NCBI GenBank assembly: GCA_019636755.1
Contig: JAHBWZ010000002.1
Span: forward strand, 186,001 to 250,000
DNA length: 64,000 nucleotides
Direction: 5' to 3'
Origin: Phycisphaeraceae bacterium
GTDB lineage: Bacteria; Planctomycetota; Phycisphaerae; Phycisphaerales; SM1A02
This document shows, in pieces, positions 28,218 through 38,100 of this stretch (the stretch's first letter is position 1; every line of letters begins with the position of its first letter). A program made the position numbers and the translations under genes. Under the pieces are notes generated by a model, which worked only from the letters and a program-made list of their open reading frames with translations, was not told the DNA's origin and did not search any database.

Positions 28218-29714
28218 TCAGCAGAGCTGGTATTCAGGAAGCGCCGTGATCAGCGTCAGGACGCCGATGAGAACCTGGTTGTCGAAGCGGCCGCCGCAGG
28301 CGTCCACGAACGCCTCCACCTGCCGCAGTCGCGGGTCCGCGGGCGGCCGACCGAGCAGGGTGCGGAGCAGGTAGGCGCAGACGTCCTGCGTCCCGCTCCC
28401 GGCGGTCCCCCGCAGCACCGGATCGAGCAGCGGCATGGCGTCGAACTCGGCACCGTCGCGCTCCCACGCCGTTCCCCCCGGACGCCGGCCGGTCAGCAGG
28501 TAGACCGCAAGATTCTGCCGCACGAAGAGCGTCGACGTATTGATCCAGGCACGACCGCCGTCCCATCCCTTGACCGACGGCGGCTGAAAGAGATCCTGCC
28601 CCATCATCGCACACGCCTGGACCAGCGTGTCGAGGCTCCTGACCGGGGTGTGAAGCTGCCGCACGAGCTGCACGGCAAGCTGGACGGGGCTCTTGATCTG
28701 GGCGGCACGGTTGACCCCGTCGTAGAAGTGCTCGCTCCGGAAGATCGCCTTGAGCACCGGTGCGATCTCGAACTTCGCGTCGCGGAAGCGCCCGGCAAGG
28801 CGCTGAACGAAGCTGCGCGCATCGCGTGACCAGCCCTCCGCGGCATCGCTCACGAAGTACCGGTACAGCTTGCTGCAGATGAACTCCGCGACCACGGCGT
28901 TGGACAGGATCAGTTCGACGAGATCAGCGCCGTTCCACTGGCCGCGCCGGCCGAAGAGCGTCTTTTCTCCCGAGTCGTGCTGACCCTCCCGGAAGATGAA
29001 GTCGTCATCGTCGAACGTGTACCCCGTCAGCGCCCGGGCCGCCTCCCTGATGTCCTGCTCGGTGTAGACGTTGCCCTCGCCCAGCGTGAACAGTTCCATG
29101 AGTTCGCGGGCAAGGTTCTCGTTGGGGCGACGCCGGTTGTTCTGATTGTTGTTCAGGTAGGCCAGCATCGCCGGGTCACGGATGATCCCGTGGACAAGCG
29201 ACCGGAAACTGCCGACGGCATGCTCCCTGAACAGCCGGTTCTGCATGAACAGGTGATAGCTGTCCTCGATCGGCCGGTACGCGGTGGCGAAGTGCCCGTG
29301 CCAGAAGAGCGTCATCTTCTCTTCCAGGGGCGCCGGGGTCTCGATGATCCGCTTCATCCACCAGCGCTGGAGCGCCGCGAACTGCTGGCGGTCGAGCTGC
29401 TGGCGGCGCTGCCGCTCCATGCGGAAGGCCTCGAGGACCGCCTCGTCGCCGCGCGCCCGCGCCTGGCGGAGTTCGGTCCGCTCCTCGGCGTCGGCGGGGC
29501 GCATGATGTCGCGGTCGAACGCGTCGGCCGGGACCGGCTCCCGGCCGATCCGCTGGTAGTCCACGATGAACTCCACGGCGCGGTCGAGCCCGAGTTCCGC
29601 CAGTGCCTGGATCTGCTGGGGCGTCCCTCCGAACCCGGCGCGCTGCAGGAGGTGCTGCGCTTCGGCGAACCCGAATCGGTCTGGTCTGAGCGGCTTGAGC
29701 GACGGCTCGGGCAT
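28218..29714 (-). CDS. DUF1800 family protein
   Basis: 498 residues, first gene of the DUF1800-DUF1501 operon. Characteristic segments: FAEAQHLLQRAGFGGTPQQI, EKMTLFWHGHFATAYRPIED, NLARELMELFTLGEGNVYTE, REAARALTGYTFDDDDF, ILSNAVVAEFICSKLYRYFV, VKGWDGGRAWINTSTLFVRQ. There is no classic signal peptide. The conserved linkage with DUF1501 suggests a shared role at the cell surface; no biochemical activity is established. Confidence 0.9.
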   Translation of the reverse strand: MPEPSLKPLRPDRFGFAEAQHLLQRAGFGGTPQQIQALAELGLDRAVEFIVDYQRIGREPVPADAFDRDIMRPADAEERTELRQARARGDEAVLEAFRMERQRRQQLDRQQFAALQRWWMKRIIETPAPLEEKMTLFWHGHFATAYRPIEDSYHLFMQNRLFREHAVGSFRSLVHGIIRDPAMLAYLNNNQNNRRRPNENLARELMELFTLGEGNVYTEQDIREAARALTGYTFDDDDFIFREGQHDSGEKTLFGRRGQWNGADLVELILSNAVVAEFICSKLYRYFVSDAAEGWSRDARSFVQRLAGRFRDAKFEIAPVLKAIFRSEHFYDGVNRAAQIKSPVQLAVQLVRQLHTPVRSLDTLVQACAMMGQDLFQPPSVKGWDGGRAWINTSTLFVRQNLAVYLLTGRRPGGTAWERDGAEFDAMPLLDPVLRGTAGSGTQDVCAYLLRTLLGRPPADPRLRQVEAFVDACGGRFDNQVLIGVLTLITALPEYQLC

Positions 29715-29966
29715 GGCGGTGGCACTCCGGACGACGGGACAGTTCCGGGACGGCTCCGGGACGATGCGCCGGGCCGCGCGAACACCCGGCAGGGCCTCCG
29801 GTTACGCCGCCCCGGCCGGGCACATCCCCGCCCTGGCGCCGGAAACAGGTACAGCATGCCACCGGTCCGAGACCGCGTCCGCATCCGTGCATCCACGCAT
29901 TTCATCGGCGTTCCCGGTCGTCGCATCCGGACTTCGCGCGCCGGACCGGTAGACTCATCGCCAAGG

Positions 29967-30782
29967 ATGGAGTCGCACGACACCACCGAGTCAACTCCCG
30001 TCGGTCCGGCACCGGGCCGCGACGCACACGCGGCGATCGAGGCGCTGGCGAACACGGAAGGCCGACGGCTGTACCACATCGCGCTGCGCCTCTGTGGCGA
30101 TCCGGAAAAGGCCGAAGACCTGGTCCAGGAGACCTTTCTCCAGGCGCTGCGGCGCTGGGAGACCTTCGAGGGTCGATCGAAGCCGACCACGTGGCTGTAC
30201 ACCATCGCGGCCCGGCTCTGTGCACGGCTCGACCGGCCGCGCGCCGGGCAGCGCGGCACCCTGGCGTCACTGGACGACCTGCTCCCGTTCTCGGAACCGG
30301 TCTCACCGGTCACGGACGGCATCGGGGGCGGAGACGAGGAGACGGAGATGCGGGTCGGGCAACTCGCTTCCGGGATCGCCGCACTGCCCGAGGCGTTCCG
30401 GATGCCGGTCATCCTGAAGGAGATCGTCGGCCTTCCGGTCACCGAGACGGCCCAGATCCTCGGTATCCCGGTGGGGACGGTCAAGACCCGCCTGCACCGG
30501 GCCCGGCTGGCGCTGCGCCGCGCCCTGACACCGGCACTGCCCACCCGACCACTGCCGCCGGCGGCCTTTGACCGACAGGTGTGCCTGGACCTGCTGGCCG
30601 CGAAGCAGGACGCGCTTGATCGCGGCGTCCCCTTCGATGCCGGCGACCAGACGCTCTGCGACCGGTGCCGGGCCGTCTTCGCGACGTTGGACCTGACCAG
30701 CGACCTCTGCGCCAGGATCAGCGCCGGTGCGCTGCCGCCGGAGGTGCGCGACCGGCTCACCGGGATCCTCCGTCGTGCGTGA
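29967..30782 (+). CDS. ECF-type RNA polymerase sigma factor with C-terminal CxxC domain
   Basis: 271 residues, ATG 29967 preceded by AAGGATG. Region 2 is visible as LYHIALRLCGDPEKAEDLVQ followed by ETFLQALRRWETFEG, and region 4 as IAALPEAFRMPVILKEIVGL then ETAQILGIPVGTVKTRLHRA. After region 4 an extension of about 85 residues contains RQVCLDLLAAKQDALDRGVP and a CDRC motif, resembling the zinc-binding start of anti-sigma domains. It may sense redox or metal state, or bind an anti-sigma factor in cis. It is followed after 154 nt by the YeeE/YedE pair. Confidence 0.85.
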   Translation: MESHDTTESTPVGPAPGRDAHAAIEALANTEGRRLYHIALRLCGDPEKAEDLVQETFLQALRRWETFEGRSKPTTWLYTIAARLCARLDRPRAGQRGTLASLDDLLPFSEPVSPVTDGIGGGDEETEMRVGQLASGIAALPEAFRMPVILKEIVGLPVTETAQILGIPVGTVKTRLHRARLALRRALTPALPTRPLPPAAFDRQVCLDLLAAKQDALDRGVPFDAGDQTLCDRCRAVFATLDLTSDLCARISAGALPPEVRDRLTGILRRA

Positions 30783-30936
30783 TCGGCCGGCTGAGCGGGT
30801 CCCGGTCCACCGGCCGACCACGCGCGACGACTTCGATCGGGAATCCGGGAACCCCGATGTGCTGTCGTGCCTCTCAATGCGGTCCCCGGTGCCGCCTGCC
30901 CGACGCAGACCGGACCGGCGCTCATGGAGAACAGCC

Positions 30937-31503
30937 ATGCCTGATGCACCTGCTTCGCATTCCGGCCACTGGATGACGCGCGGACGGTGGTCGCCCTACG
31001 TCGCCGGCGCCGGAATCGGCGTCCTTTCCTGGATCACGTTCGCCTTCATGGGGAAGGGGCTCGGAACCTCCACCACGTTCGTCCATGTGGCGGGCGCCCT
31101 GGAGGGTATCGTCGCCCGCGACCATGTCGAGTCCACGGGCTACTACGCCAGTGCGATCGTCGGGAAGCCGATCGTCGACTGGCAGTTCGCGCTCGTTGTG
31201 TCGCTCTTCTTCGGCGCCCTGCTGGCCGCGAAACTCTCCCGATCGACGTTCGTGGAGCACGTGCCCGCCCTGTGGTCGTGGCGCTTCGGACCGTCGCGGA
31301 CGAAGCGGGCGATCGTCGCGTTCGCCGGCGGCGCGATCCTGCTCTACGGCGCCCGGATGGCCGGCGGCTGCACCAGCGGCCACGCCATCACGGGCGGCCT
31401 GCAGCTGGCCGTGAGTTCCTGGTCATTCCTGATCGCCATGTTCGTGGCCGGCATCGGCATGGCGTTCCTTCTCTTCGGAAAGGCAGGTCGGCAGCATGTA
31501 TGA
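30937..31503 (+). CDS. YeeE/YedE family transporter, first half-protein
   Basis: 188 residues with four or five hydrophobic helices. It contains the family motif YGARMAGGCTSGHAITGGLQ, with the pore-lining Cys. YeeE/YedE (TsuA-like) proteins import thiosulfate or related sulfur compounds, and split two-gene forms are common. Its last eight bases overlap the start of the second half, so the two are translated together and probably form a heterodimeric pore. Confidence 0.85.
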   Translation: MPDAPASHSGHWMTRGRWSPYVAGAGIGVLSWITFAFMGKGLGTSTTFVHVAGALEGIVARDHVESTGYYASAIVGKPIVDWQFALVVSLFFGALLAAKLSRSTFVEHVPALWSWRFGPSRTKRAIVAFAGGAILLYGARMAGGCTSGHAITGGLQLAVSSWSFLIAMFVAGIGMAFLLFGKAGRQHV

Positions 31504-32065
31504 CCCCATCTTCGCCGATCCCCGTTCGCTGGTGCTCGGCGCCGTCACCGGACTCGTCTTCGGGTTCCTGCTCGTCCGCGGCGGCGTCACGCGCTACCAG
31601 GTCATCCTGGGCCAGTTCCTGCTGCGCGACTTCACGGTCCTGAAGGTCATGGGAACGGCGATCGTCGTCGGTGCCGTCGGGATCTTCGCAATGCGCGCCT
31701 GGGGCATGGACATCCCGGTCACTGTGCGCAGCGCGCAGGTGTACGGGAACGTTCTCGGCGGCGTCATCTTCGGCGTCGGCATGACCCTCCTCGGCTACTG
31801 CCCCGGCACCGCGGTCGCCGCCGCGGGCGACGGGTCACGGCACGCGCTCTACGGCATCGTCGGGGGCGTGTTCGGCGCCGCGATCTATGCGGAGACCCAC
31901 GCGTGGGTCAACGAGAAGATCCTCCGCACTGCGGACCTCGGGAAGATCACGCTCTTCGAAGTCGCACACGTCTCACCGTGGTGGGTGATCGCGGCCATGG
32001 CGGCGGCGGCGGTCATCGGGTTCACGCTGCTGGAACGGAAGGAGCGGCGCAGCGCGGCCGCGTAG
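31496..32065 (+). CDS. YeeE/YedE family (DUF6691-like) transporter, second half-protein
   Basis: 189 residues with about five hydrophobic helices and the second family motif, TLLGYCPGTAVAAAGDG, with the matching pore Cys. It completes the split sulfur-compound channel begun by the preceding gene (8-bp overlap). The gene ends only 8 bp from the convergent P-type ATPase gene. Confidence 0.85.
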   Translation: MYDPIFADPRSLVLGAVTGLVFGFLLVRGGVTRYQVILGQFLLRDFTVLKVMGTAIVVGAVGIFAMRAWGMDIPVTVRSAQVYGNVLGGVIFGVGMTLLGYCPGTAVAAAGDGSRHALYGIVGGVFGAAIYAETHAWVNEKILRTADLGKITLFEVAHVSPWWVIAAMAAAAVIGFTLLERKERRSAAA

Positions 32066-32073
32066 CGCTCCGG

Positions 32074-34389
32074 TCAGCCCGGCCGGGCGCTGCGCTCGCG
32101 GCGGCGGGCCCGGGCGAGGTCGGCGCGCAGTCTCAGGCTGTTCCCGACAACCGTCAGGTCGCTCAGTGCCATCGCGGCCGCCGCGATCAGCGGGCCATGC
32201 ATGCCGAGCAGGCCCAGCGCCGCGGCCGGAATCGCCATCGCGTTGTAGAGGAACGCGAAGAGGAGGTTCTGCCGGATCGTCCGCATCGTCCGCCTGGCCA
32301 GGTCGATGAACTGAGGGACCGCCATGACGTGATCGCCCGGGATGACGACATGCGCGGACTCCATGGCCACGTTCGTACCGGACGCCAGTGCGATGCCCAC
32401 GTCCGCCGCCGCGAGGGCGGCGGCATCGTTGACGCCGTCGCCCACCATGACCGTCCCGGCACCCGCCTCCGCCACGAACGCGCGCTTCCGCTCCGGACTG
32501 ACCTCGGCGTGGATCTCCGGCGGTTCGAGCCCGCACCGGCGGCCGATCTCCCCGGCGACCGCGGCGGAGTCGCCCGAGAGCAGGTGCACCGACAGGTGCA
32601 TCGCGCGGAGCGCCGCCACGGCATCCGGCGCGTCCTCGCGAACCTCGTCCAGCATCGCGAATCGACCGACGGTCGCGCCGTCGACCACGATCCTGCACGT
32701 GGATTCCGCGTCACGCTCGACGCGGATCTCCCGGCCCGCGACCTGCGCGACGACGCCCGAACCGGCGATGGCCCGGAAGGCGCTTGCCGGCAGGAGCGGC
32801 ACGTCCCGGGCATCCGCGTACCGCACGATGGCGCGGGCGAAGGGATGCTCGCTCGCCGCTTCCGCGGAGGCCGCGAACTGGAGCACATCGCGCTCCGGCA
32901 GGAGATCGCCGACCTCGAACCGGATGACCTGCGGCTTTCCATGGGTCAGCGTGCCGGTCTTGTCGAACGTGACGCGCTGTGCCCGCGCGGCGCGCTCGAG
33001 CGTCGACGCCTGCCGCACCAGGAGGCCGCGCCGGCCGCCTTCACCCACGCCCACCGTCACGGCCAGCGGCGTCGCGAGTCCCAGGGCGCACGGACAGGAG
33101 ATGATGAGCACGGTGACGGCGGCGATCAGCCCCTTCACCGGCGCGCCCGCGACGGCCCAGCCCAGGAACGCCACCATCGCAATGAGCAGGACGGCCGGTA
33201 CGAAGACCGCGCAGATCCGATCCGCCAGTCGCTGGACCGGCGCACGGCTCGCCTGCGCCTCCTGGACCAGCCGCGCCATCCGCGTGATCGTCGTCTCCCG
33301 CCCCGAGGTGGCCGCTTCGATCACCAGCGTTCCCTGCGCATTGACCGACCCCGCCACCACGGCATCGCCGGCGGCGCGGGGAACCGGCGCTGATTCGCCC
33401 GTCATGAGCGACTCATCCAGTTCCGACTCGCCCGACACGACGACACCGTCGACGGGGATCCGGGCTCCCGGGCGGATCCGCAGGTGATCGCCCGGGCGGA
33501 CATCGCGCGACGCGATGGTCTCTTCGCCGCGCTCACCGATCCGGATCGCGACATCCGGCTGCTGTCGGAGCATCTCGGCGAGCGCCGAACCGGCGTGCAC
33601 CGTGGCGCGCGATTCGATCCAGTGACCCAGCGAGATGATCCCGAGCAGGGCGGACGACTCGGCGAAATAGAGCGGACCGAGGTCGTGACCCGCGAAGCGC
33701 GCCACGAAGGCGACCAGGGAGTAGGCCCACGCCGTACCCGCACCGAGCGAGACCAGCGTGTCCATGTTCGTCGTGCGATGCCGCGCCGCGTTCCACGCCG
33801 ATCGGAAGAAGCCCTCGCCCGCGACGACCATCACGATCGTCGATCCGAGAAGCAGCACCCAGTCGACCCACGCGCCGTGCACCAGCCAGTGCAGCGCCTC
33901 CAGCGGGATCCAGACCGAGAGCCCGATGATCGCCCGGAACCGCCAGGCGCGCGCCACCGACGCGTGCCGCGCCTCGGCCTCGCCGCGGAGTTCAAGGGGA
34001 TCGACCGCGTCCGGCAGGGGCCTCGCGGCGAATCCGCGCGCCTCGACGATGCGGGAGAGTTCGCGCGGATCGACGGGCTGCCGCGCCTCGATGAAGGCCA
34101 GGCCCTCGCTCAGGCTCACGCGTGCGCCGTGCACGCCTGGTGCCGCCTCCAGGGACCGCTGCACATTCGCCGCGCAGCCGGCACACGACATCCCGTCCAC
34201 CTGCAGAACCGTCTGGTGCAGCGGCGGCGCTGGATCGGATGCGGGCGGGAGAACCGGGGTTGCGCGTGCGTTCAACGGGGTCCGTCCGTGGCAGGAGGCG
34301 TTGTCCGGCCGTCCATCGCCCGGCCGGCGCCGGGATCGGCGGCCGCGATGCCCGGCGGACCGATGGGTCCGGGAACCCGCACGGGCCAT
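32074..34389 (-). CDS. copA: Heavy-metal (copper-type) P1B ATPase
   Basis: About 771 residues from ATG 34389; a TTG near 34275 closer to the HMA domain is possible. Order: HMA domain QVDGMSCAGCAANVQRSLE, membrane helices, NMDTLVSLGAGTAWAYSLVA, actuator motif LMTGESAPVP, CPC metal site ISCPCALGLATPLAV, phosphorylation site FDKTGTLTHGKP, SEHPFARAIV, and the hinge MVGDGVNDAAAL. The CPC motif, single HMA domain and C-terminal NAMAIPAAALG and MALSDLTVVGNSLRLR are those of Cu+ exporters. Copper specificity is inferred from these motifs only. Confidence 0.93.
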   Translation of the reverse strand: MARAGSRTHRSAGHRGRRSRRRPGDGRPDNASCHGRTPLNARATPVLPPASDPAPPLHQTVLQVDGMSCAGCAANVQRSLEAAPGVHGARVSLSEGLAFIEARQPVDPRELSRIVEARGFAARPLPDAVDPLELRGEAEARHASVARAWRFRAIIGLSVWIPLEALHWLVHGAWVDWVLLLGSTIVMVVAGEGFFRSAWNAARHRTTNMDTLVSLGAGTAWAYSLVAFVARFAGHDLGPLYFAESSALLGIISLGHWIESRATVHAGSALAEMLRQQPDVAIRIGERGEETIASRDVRPGDHLRIRPGARIPVDGVVVSGESELDESLMTGESAPVPRAAGDAVVAGSVNAQGTLVIEAATSGRETTITRMARLVQEAQASRAPVQRLADRICAVFVPAVLLIAMVAFLGWAVAGAPVKGLIAAVTVLIISCPCALGLATPLAVTVGVGEGGRRGLLVRQASTLERAARAQRVTFDKTGTLTHGKPQVIRFEVGDLLPERDVLQFAASAEAASEHPFARAIVRYADARDVPLLPASAFRAIAGSGVVAQVAGREIRVERDAESTCRIVVDGATVGRFAMLDEVREDAPDAVAALRAMHLSVHLLSGDSAAVAGEIGRRCGLEPPEIHAEVSPERKRAFVAEAGAGTVMVGDGVNDAAALAAADVGIALASGTNVAMESAHVVIPGDHVMAVPQFIDLARRTMRTIRQNLLFAFLYNAMAIPAAALGLLGMHGPLIAAAAMALSDLTVVGNSLRLRADLARARRRERSARPG

Positions 34390-34566
34390 GCCGCCCGTTG
34401 CTTGTCCCGGCGCGTCGGCTCGCCGATACTCTACGACCGGCCGATCGTGCTCGCGTCGGGATCGTGGTCGCGCCGGCCGGGACCCCGCCGGCGCCTCGGA
34501 AGCACCCACGGCAGTCCTGGTACGCCACACGGGCGGCATCGCCAGGATCGTCGCGCCTCGGAACGC

Positions 34567-35034
34567 ATGTCGCAGCACCACACACACACTGATACGCCAG
34601 GGCGGCTCGCCCCGACACGTCGTCGGACGCGATCCCGCGCGGTCGACCGGCCGCGATCGTGCCGGGCGTTCGACCACTCGGCGCTGCGGATGGCCGCGCT
34701 CTCCACGACCGGGGTCCTCGGCTCCGGCCTCGCGGGCCTCATGGTCCTGGCGCTGGTCTTCGGTGGCGCCCCGCTTCGCGCCGGCACCCTGGCGCCGGGG
34801 CACGTGACCGCAGCACTCGTCGAAGGGCCCGCCGGGCGCATGGTCGCCGCGGTCGTGGCCGCCGCGTGCGATCTGCTCCTGCTGCGCTCACCGGCGGAGC
34901 ATGCACCGCAGGCCGGCATGGATGCGCCCCGGCGTCTCCCCGCCTCGTCCCCGCGGCCCGATCAGGACGCCCCGACCGGACGCGGCACGCCGCTCATCGT
35001 GACGAATCTCGACCTTCCACCGCCGCACGCCTGA
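34567..35034 (+). CDS. Hypothetical small membrane protein
   Basis: 155 residues. An N-terminal His/Arg-rich stretch is followed by two hydrophobic segments (GVLGSGLAGLMVLALVFGGA and AAVVAAACDLLLL) and a Pro-rich, probably disordered C-terminal tail. I do not recognise it. The frame is open much further upstream, antisense to the P-ATPase gene, but ATG 34567 is the first start outside that gene. It lies 158 nt before secA. Confidence 0.4.
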   Translation: MSQHHTHTDTPGRLAPTRRRTRSRAVDRPRSCRAFDHSALRMAALSTTGVLGSGLAGLMVLALVFGGAPLRAGTLAPGHVTAALVEGPAGRMVAAVVAAACDLLLLRSPAEHAPQAGMDAPRRLPASSPRPDQDAPTGRGTPLIVTNLDLPPPHA

Positions 35035-35192
35035 TCGCGATTCGCGCTGGACGGATTCCGCGCGGCGCTCAACCACCGTACCGCAGGGTGCCGATCACCT
35101 CGCGTGCGGGCGCCGGACGCGGATCCGCAGACTCTCGATCAGTCACGTCACGTGCCGCGATCCCTGAACGATCGCCGAAGGAAGTCCGAGCC

Positions 35193-38100
35193 ATGGCCGT
35201 CCCCGTTGTCAGCCCGGTGCTGAAGAAGCTGTTCGGTACCCGCAATGAACGTCTCGTCAAGCGCTATCTCCGCATCGTCGATCAGGTCAACGCCCACGAG
35301 GAGGCGACGCGCCGCCTGACCGACGCGGAACTCCGCGAGAAGACCGGTGAGTTCCGCCGACGGATCGCGGGCGGTGCGTCGGCGCGTGATCTCATCCCGG
35401 AGATCTTCGCGGTCGCCCGGGAGGTCATGGACCGGGCCGTCGGCATCCGCAACATCTTCAATCCGGACCACCGCTTCGATCCCGCCGTGCTTCCCGCACA
35501 CCTCCGGCCGGTGTACGCGGAGGTGAAGGCCGCGATGGACGCGGCGCCGCCCCGGGACCCGGTGGATGACCTGCGCGGCGGCAACGGACCGATCGCCGGC
35601 TGGCAGTACGTCGACATTCCGAACGGACTGTACGAGGCCGTCCGCGAGCTGTACCCGAAGTCACGGCCGCCGTTCCGCTCCCGGCCGTTCGACGTCCAGA
35701 TCATCGGCGGCGTCGTACTCTCCGAGGGTCGCATCGCGGAGATGAAGACCGGGGAAGGGAAGACGATCGTGGCGCCGCTGGCCGCGTATCTGGCGTGCTG
35801 CGAGGGCAAGCACGTTCACGTCGTGACCGTGAACGATTACCTGGTCCAGCGTGACCGCGACTGGACGTTCCCCTTCTTCCGCGCGCTCGGTCTCACGGTG
35901 GGCGCCATCCATCCCATGCACATGCAGCCGCCGCCGCTCAAGCTGGAGGCCTACGGCTGCGACGTCGTCTACGGCACGACCGCGGAGTTCGGCTTCGACT
36001 TCCTCCGCGACAACATGAAGCTCTCGGTGGCCGAGCAGGTCCAGAAGCACCGTGAGTTCGCCATCGTGGACGAGGTCGACTCGATCCTGATCGATGAAGC
36101 GCGCACCCCGCTCATCATCTCCGGGCCGGCGCACCAGCATCAGCCGCGCTATGACCTGGCCGATCGCCTCGCCCGCCACCTGGTCGATCTGCAGAAGCCC
36201 TGGGCGGAGGCGGACCAGAAGGTGCAGTCGTGTCTCCTGGAGATCAGCGGCTGCGAGGGCGACATCCGAAACGCCCGCGACCGCGACCGCATCCCGGAAC
36301 TCAAGAGTCGCCTGGAGGTCGCGCGGGAGAAGCTGCCCCGACTCGAGGGGGAGCGCGATCGCTTCACCCGCTACTACGAGGTCGAACTGGACAAGAAGAA
36401 GGCCACGCTCACGCACGAGGGCATCGAGGAAGCCCAGCGGCGATCGAACGTCGGTTCCTTCTACGTCGGCGACAACATCGATCTTCCGCACCTGCTGGAA
36501 CAGGCGATCCGCGCGCACAGCGTCTACCAGCGTGATCGCGACTACGTGGTCGCGCCGGACGAGACGGGCACGATGAGCATCGTCATCGTCGACCAGAACA
36601 CGGGCCGGAAGATGGTCGGCCGCCAGTGGTCCGACGGCCTGCACCAGGCGATCGAGGCGAAGGAAGGCGTCCCGATCAAGCAGGAGACGCAGACCATGGC
36701 CACGATCACGATCCAGAACTTCTTCAAGCTCTATGACCGGATCGCCGGCATGACCGGCACCGCGGACACCGAGGCCACCGAGTTCCACGAGATCTACAAG
36801 CTGGACGTGGTGGTCATTCCGACCAATGTCCCCATCGCCCGGCACGACTACAACGACCTCGTCTTCCTGTCCGCGCGCGACAAGTGGGATGCGATCGTCG
36901 ACGAGATCAAGCGCTTCCACGACGTGGGCCGGCCGGTCCTGGTCGGCACGACGAGCGTCGAGAAGTCGGAGACGCTCAGCAGCCTGCTGACGAAGCAGCA
37001 CAACATCCGCCACGAGGTCCTCAACGCGAAGCAGCATGACCGCGAGGCGGAGATCATCGCCGGCGCGGGCGAACTCGGCGCCGTGATGATCGCCACCAAC
37101 ATGGCGGGACGCGGCACCGACATCAAGCTCGGCCGGTTCACGCGGGAAGCGCTCATCGATCACTGGAAGCGCCGCAGCCTGGCGCCGCGCGAGGTCGACG
37201 CCGGGTGGGAGGACGCCCGCATCATCGCCGCCGTCTACCGGCACATCGCGCCGGACGAACTCGGCCGGAAGAAGCAGGAACTCCAGGACGTCAGCGACGA
37301 TGAACTGCGACTGATGCTCCTGCGGCACTGGGCCACGAACCTGGGGCAGGTGACCGAGTCCCGCGCCTCGACCATGGGCGAGGAGGCCCTCCGCGAGACG
37401 CTCGACCGCTCGGGCGCGATCGTGCTGCACCGGCTGCACATGTTCAGGGACATCGAGGACCTGGGCGGACTGCACGTGGTCGGCACCGAGCGACACGAGT
37501 CGCGCCGCATCGACAACCAGCTCCGCGGCCGCTCCGGCCGGCAGGGCGACAACGGCTCCAGCCGCTTCTTCCTGAGTCTCGAAGACGACCTCATGAAGAT
37601 GTTCGCCGGTCCGGCGACCATGAAGATCCTCAGCCGGCTCGGCATGAAGGAAGGCGATGCGATCGAGCACCCGATGCTGACAAAGTCCGTCGGGAACGCC
37701 CAGCGGAAGGTCGAGGAGCGGAACTTCCTGATCCGCAAGAACATCCTCGAGTACGACGAGGTGATGGATCACCAGCGCCACACCTTCTACGGGATGCGGC
37801 AGCGCGTGCTCGAGGGCCGCGAGGTCAAGGAACTCATCTTCGAGCATCTCGAGAATTCCGTGGCGGACGCCGTCGAGACGTATCTCGACCCGCTCCACCG
37901 CGCAAAGTGCATCACCGAGTGGGTGCGCGAGAACCTCGGTGCCATGATCGATCCGGAGCGGATCGCGAAGAAGGATCCCGAGGATCTCCGCTCGTTCCTC
38001 CGGGTCGCCGCGAAGGAGGAAGCGGCGGCGCTCATCCGCACGACGATGGGTGAGTTCATGCCCGACGACGGTGATCCCGGTGAGTGGGATCACCAGTCCC

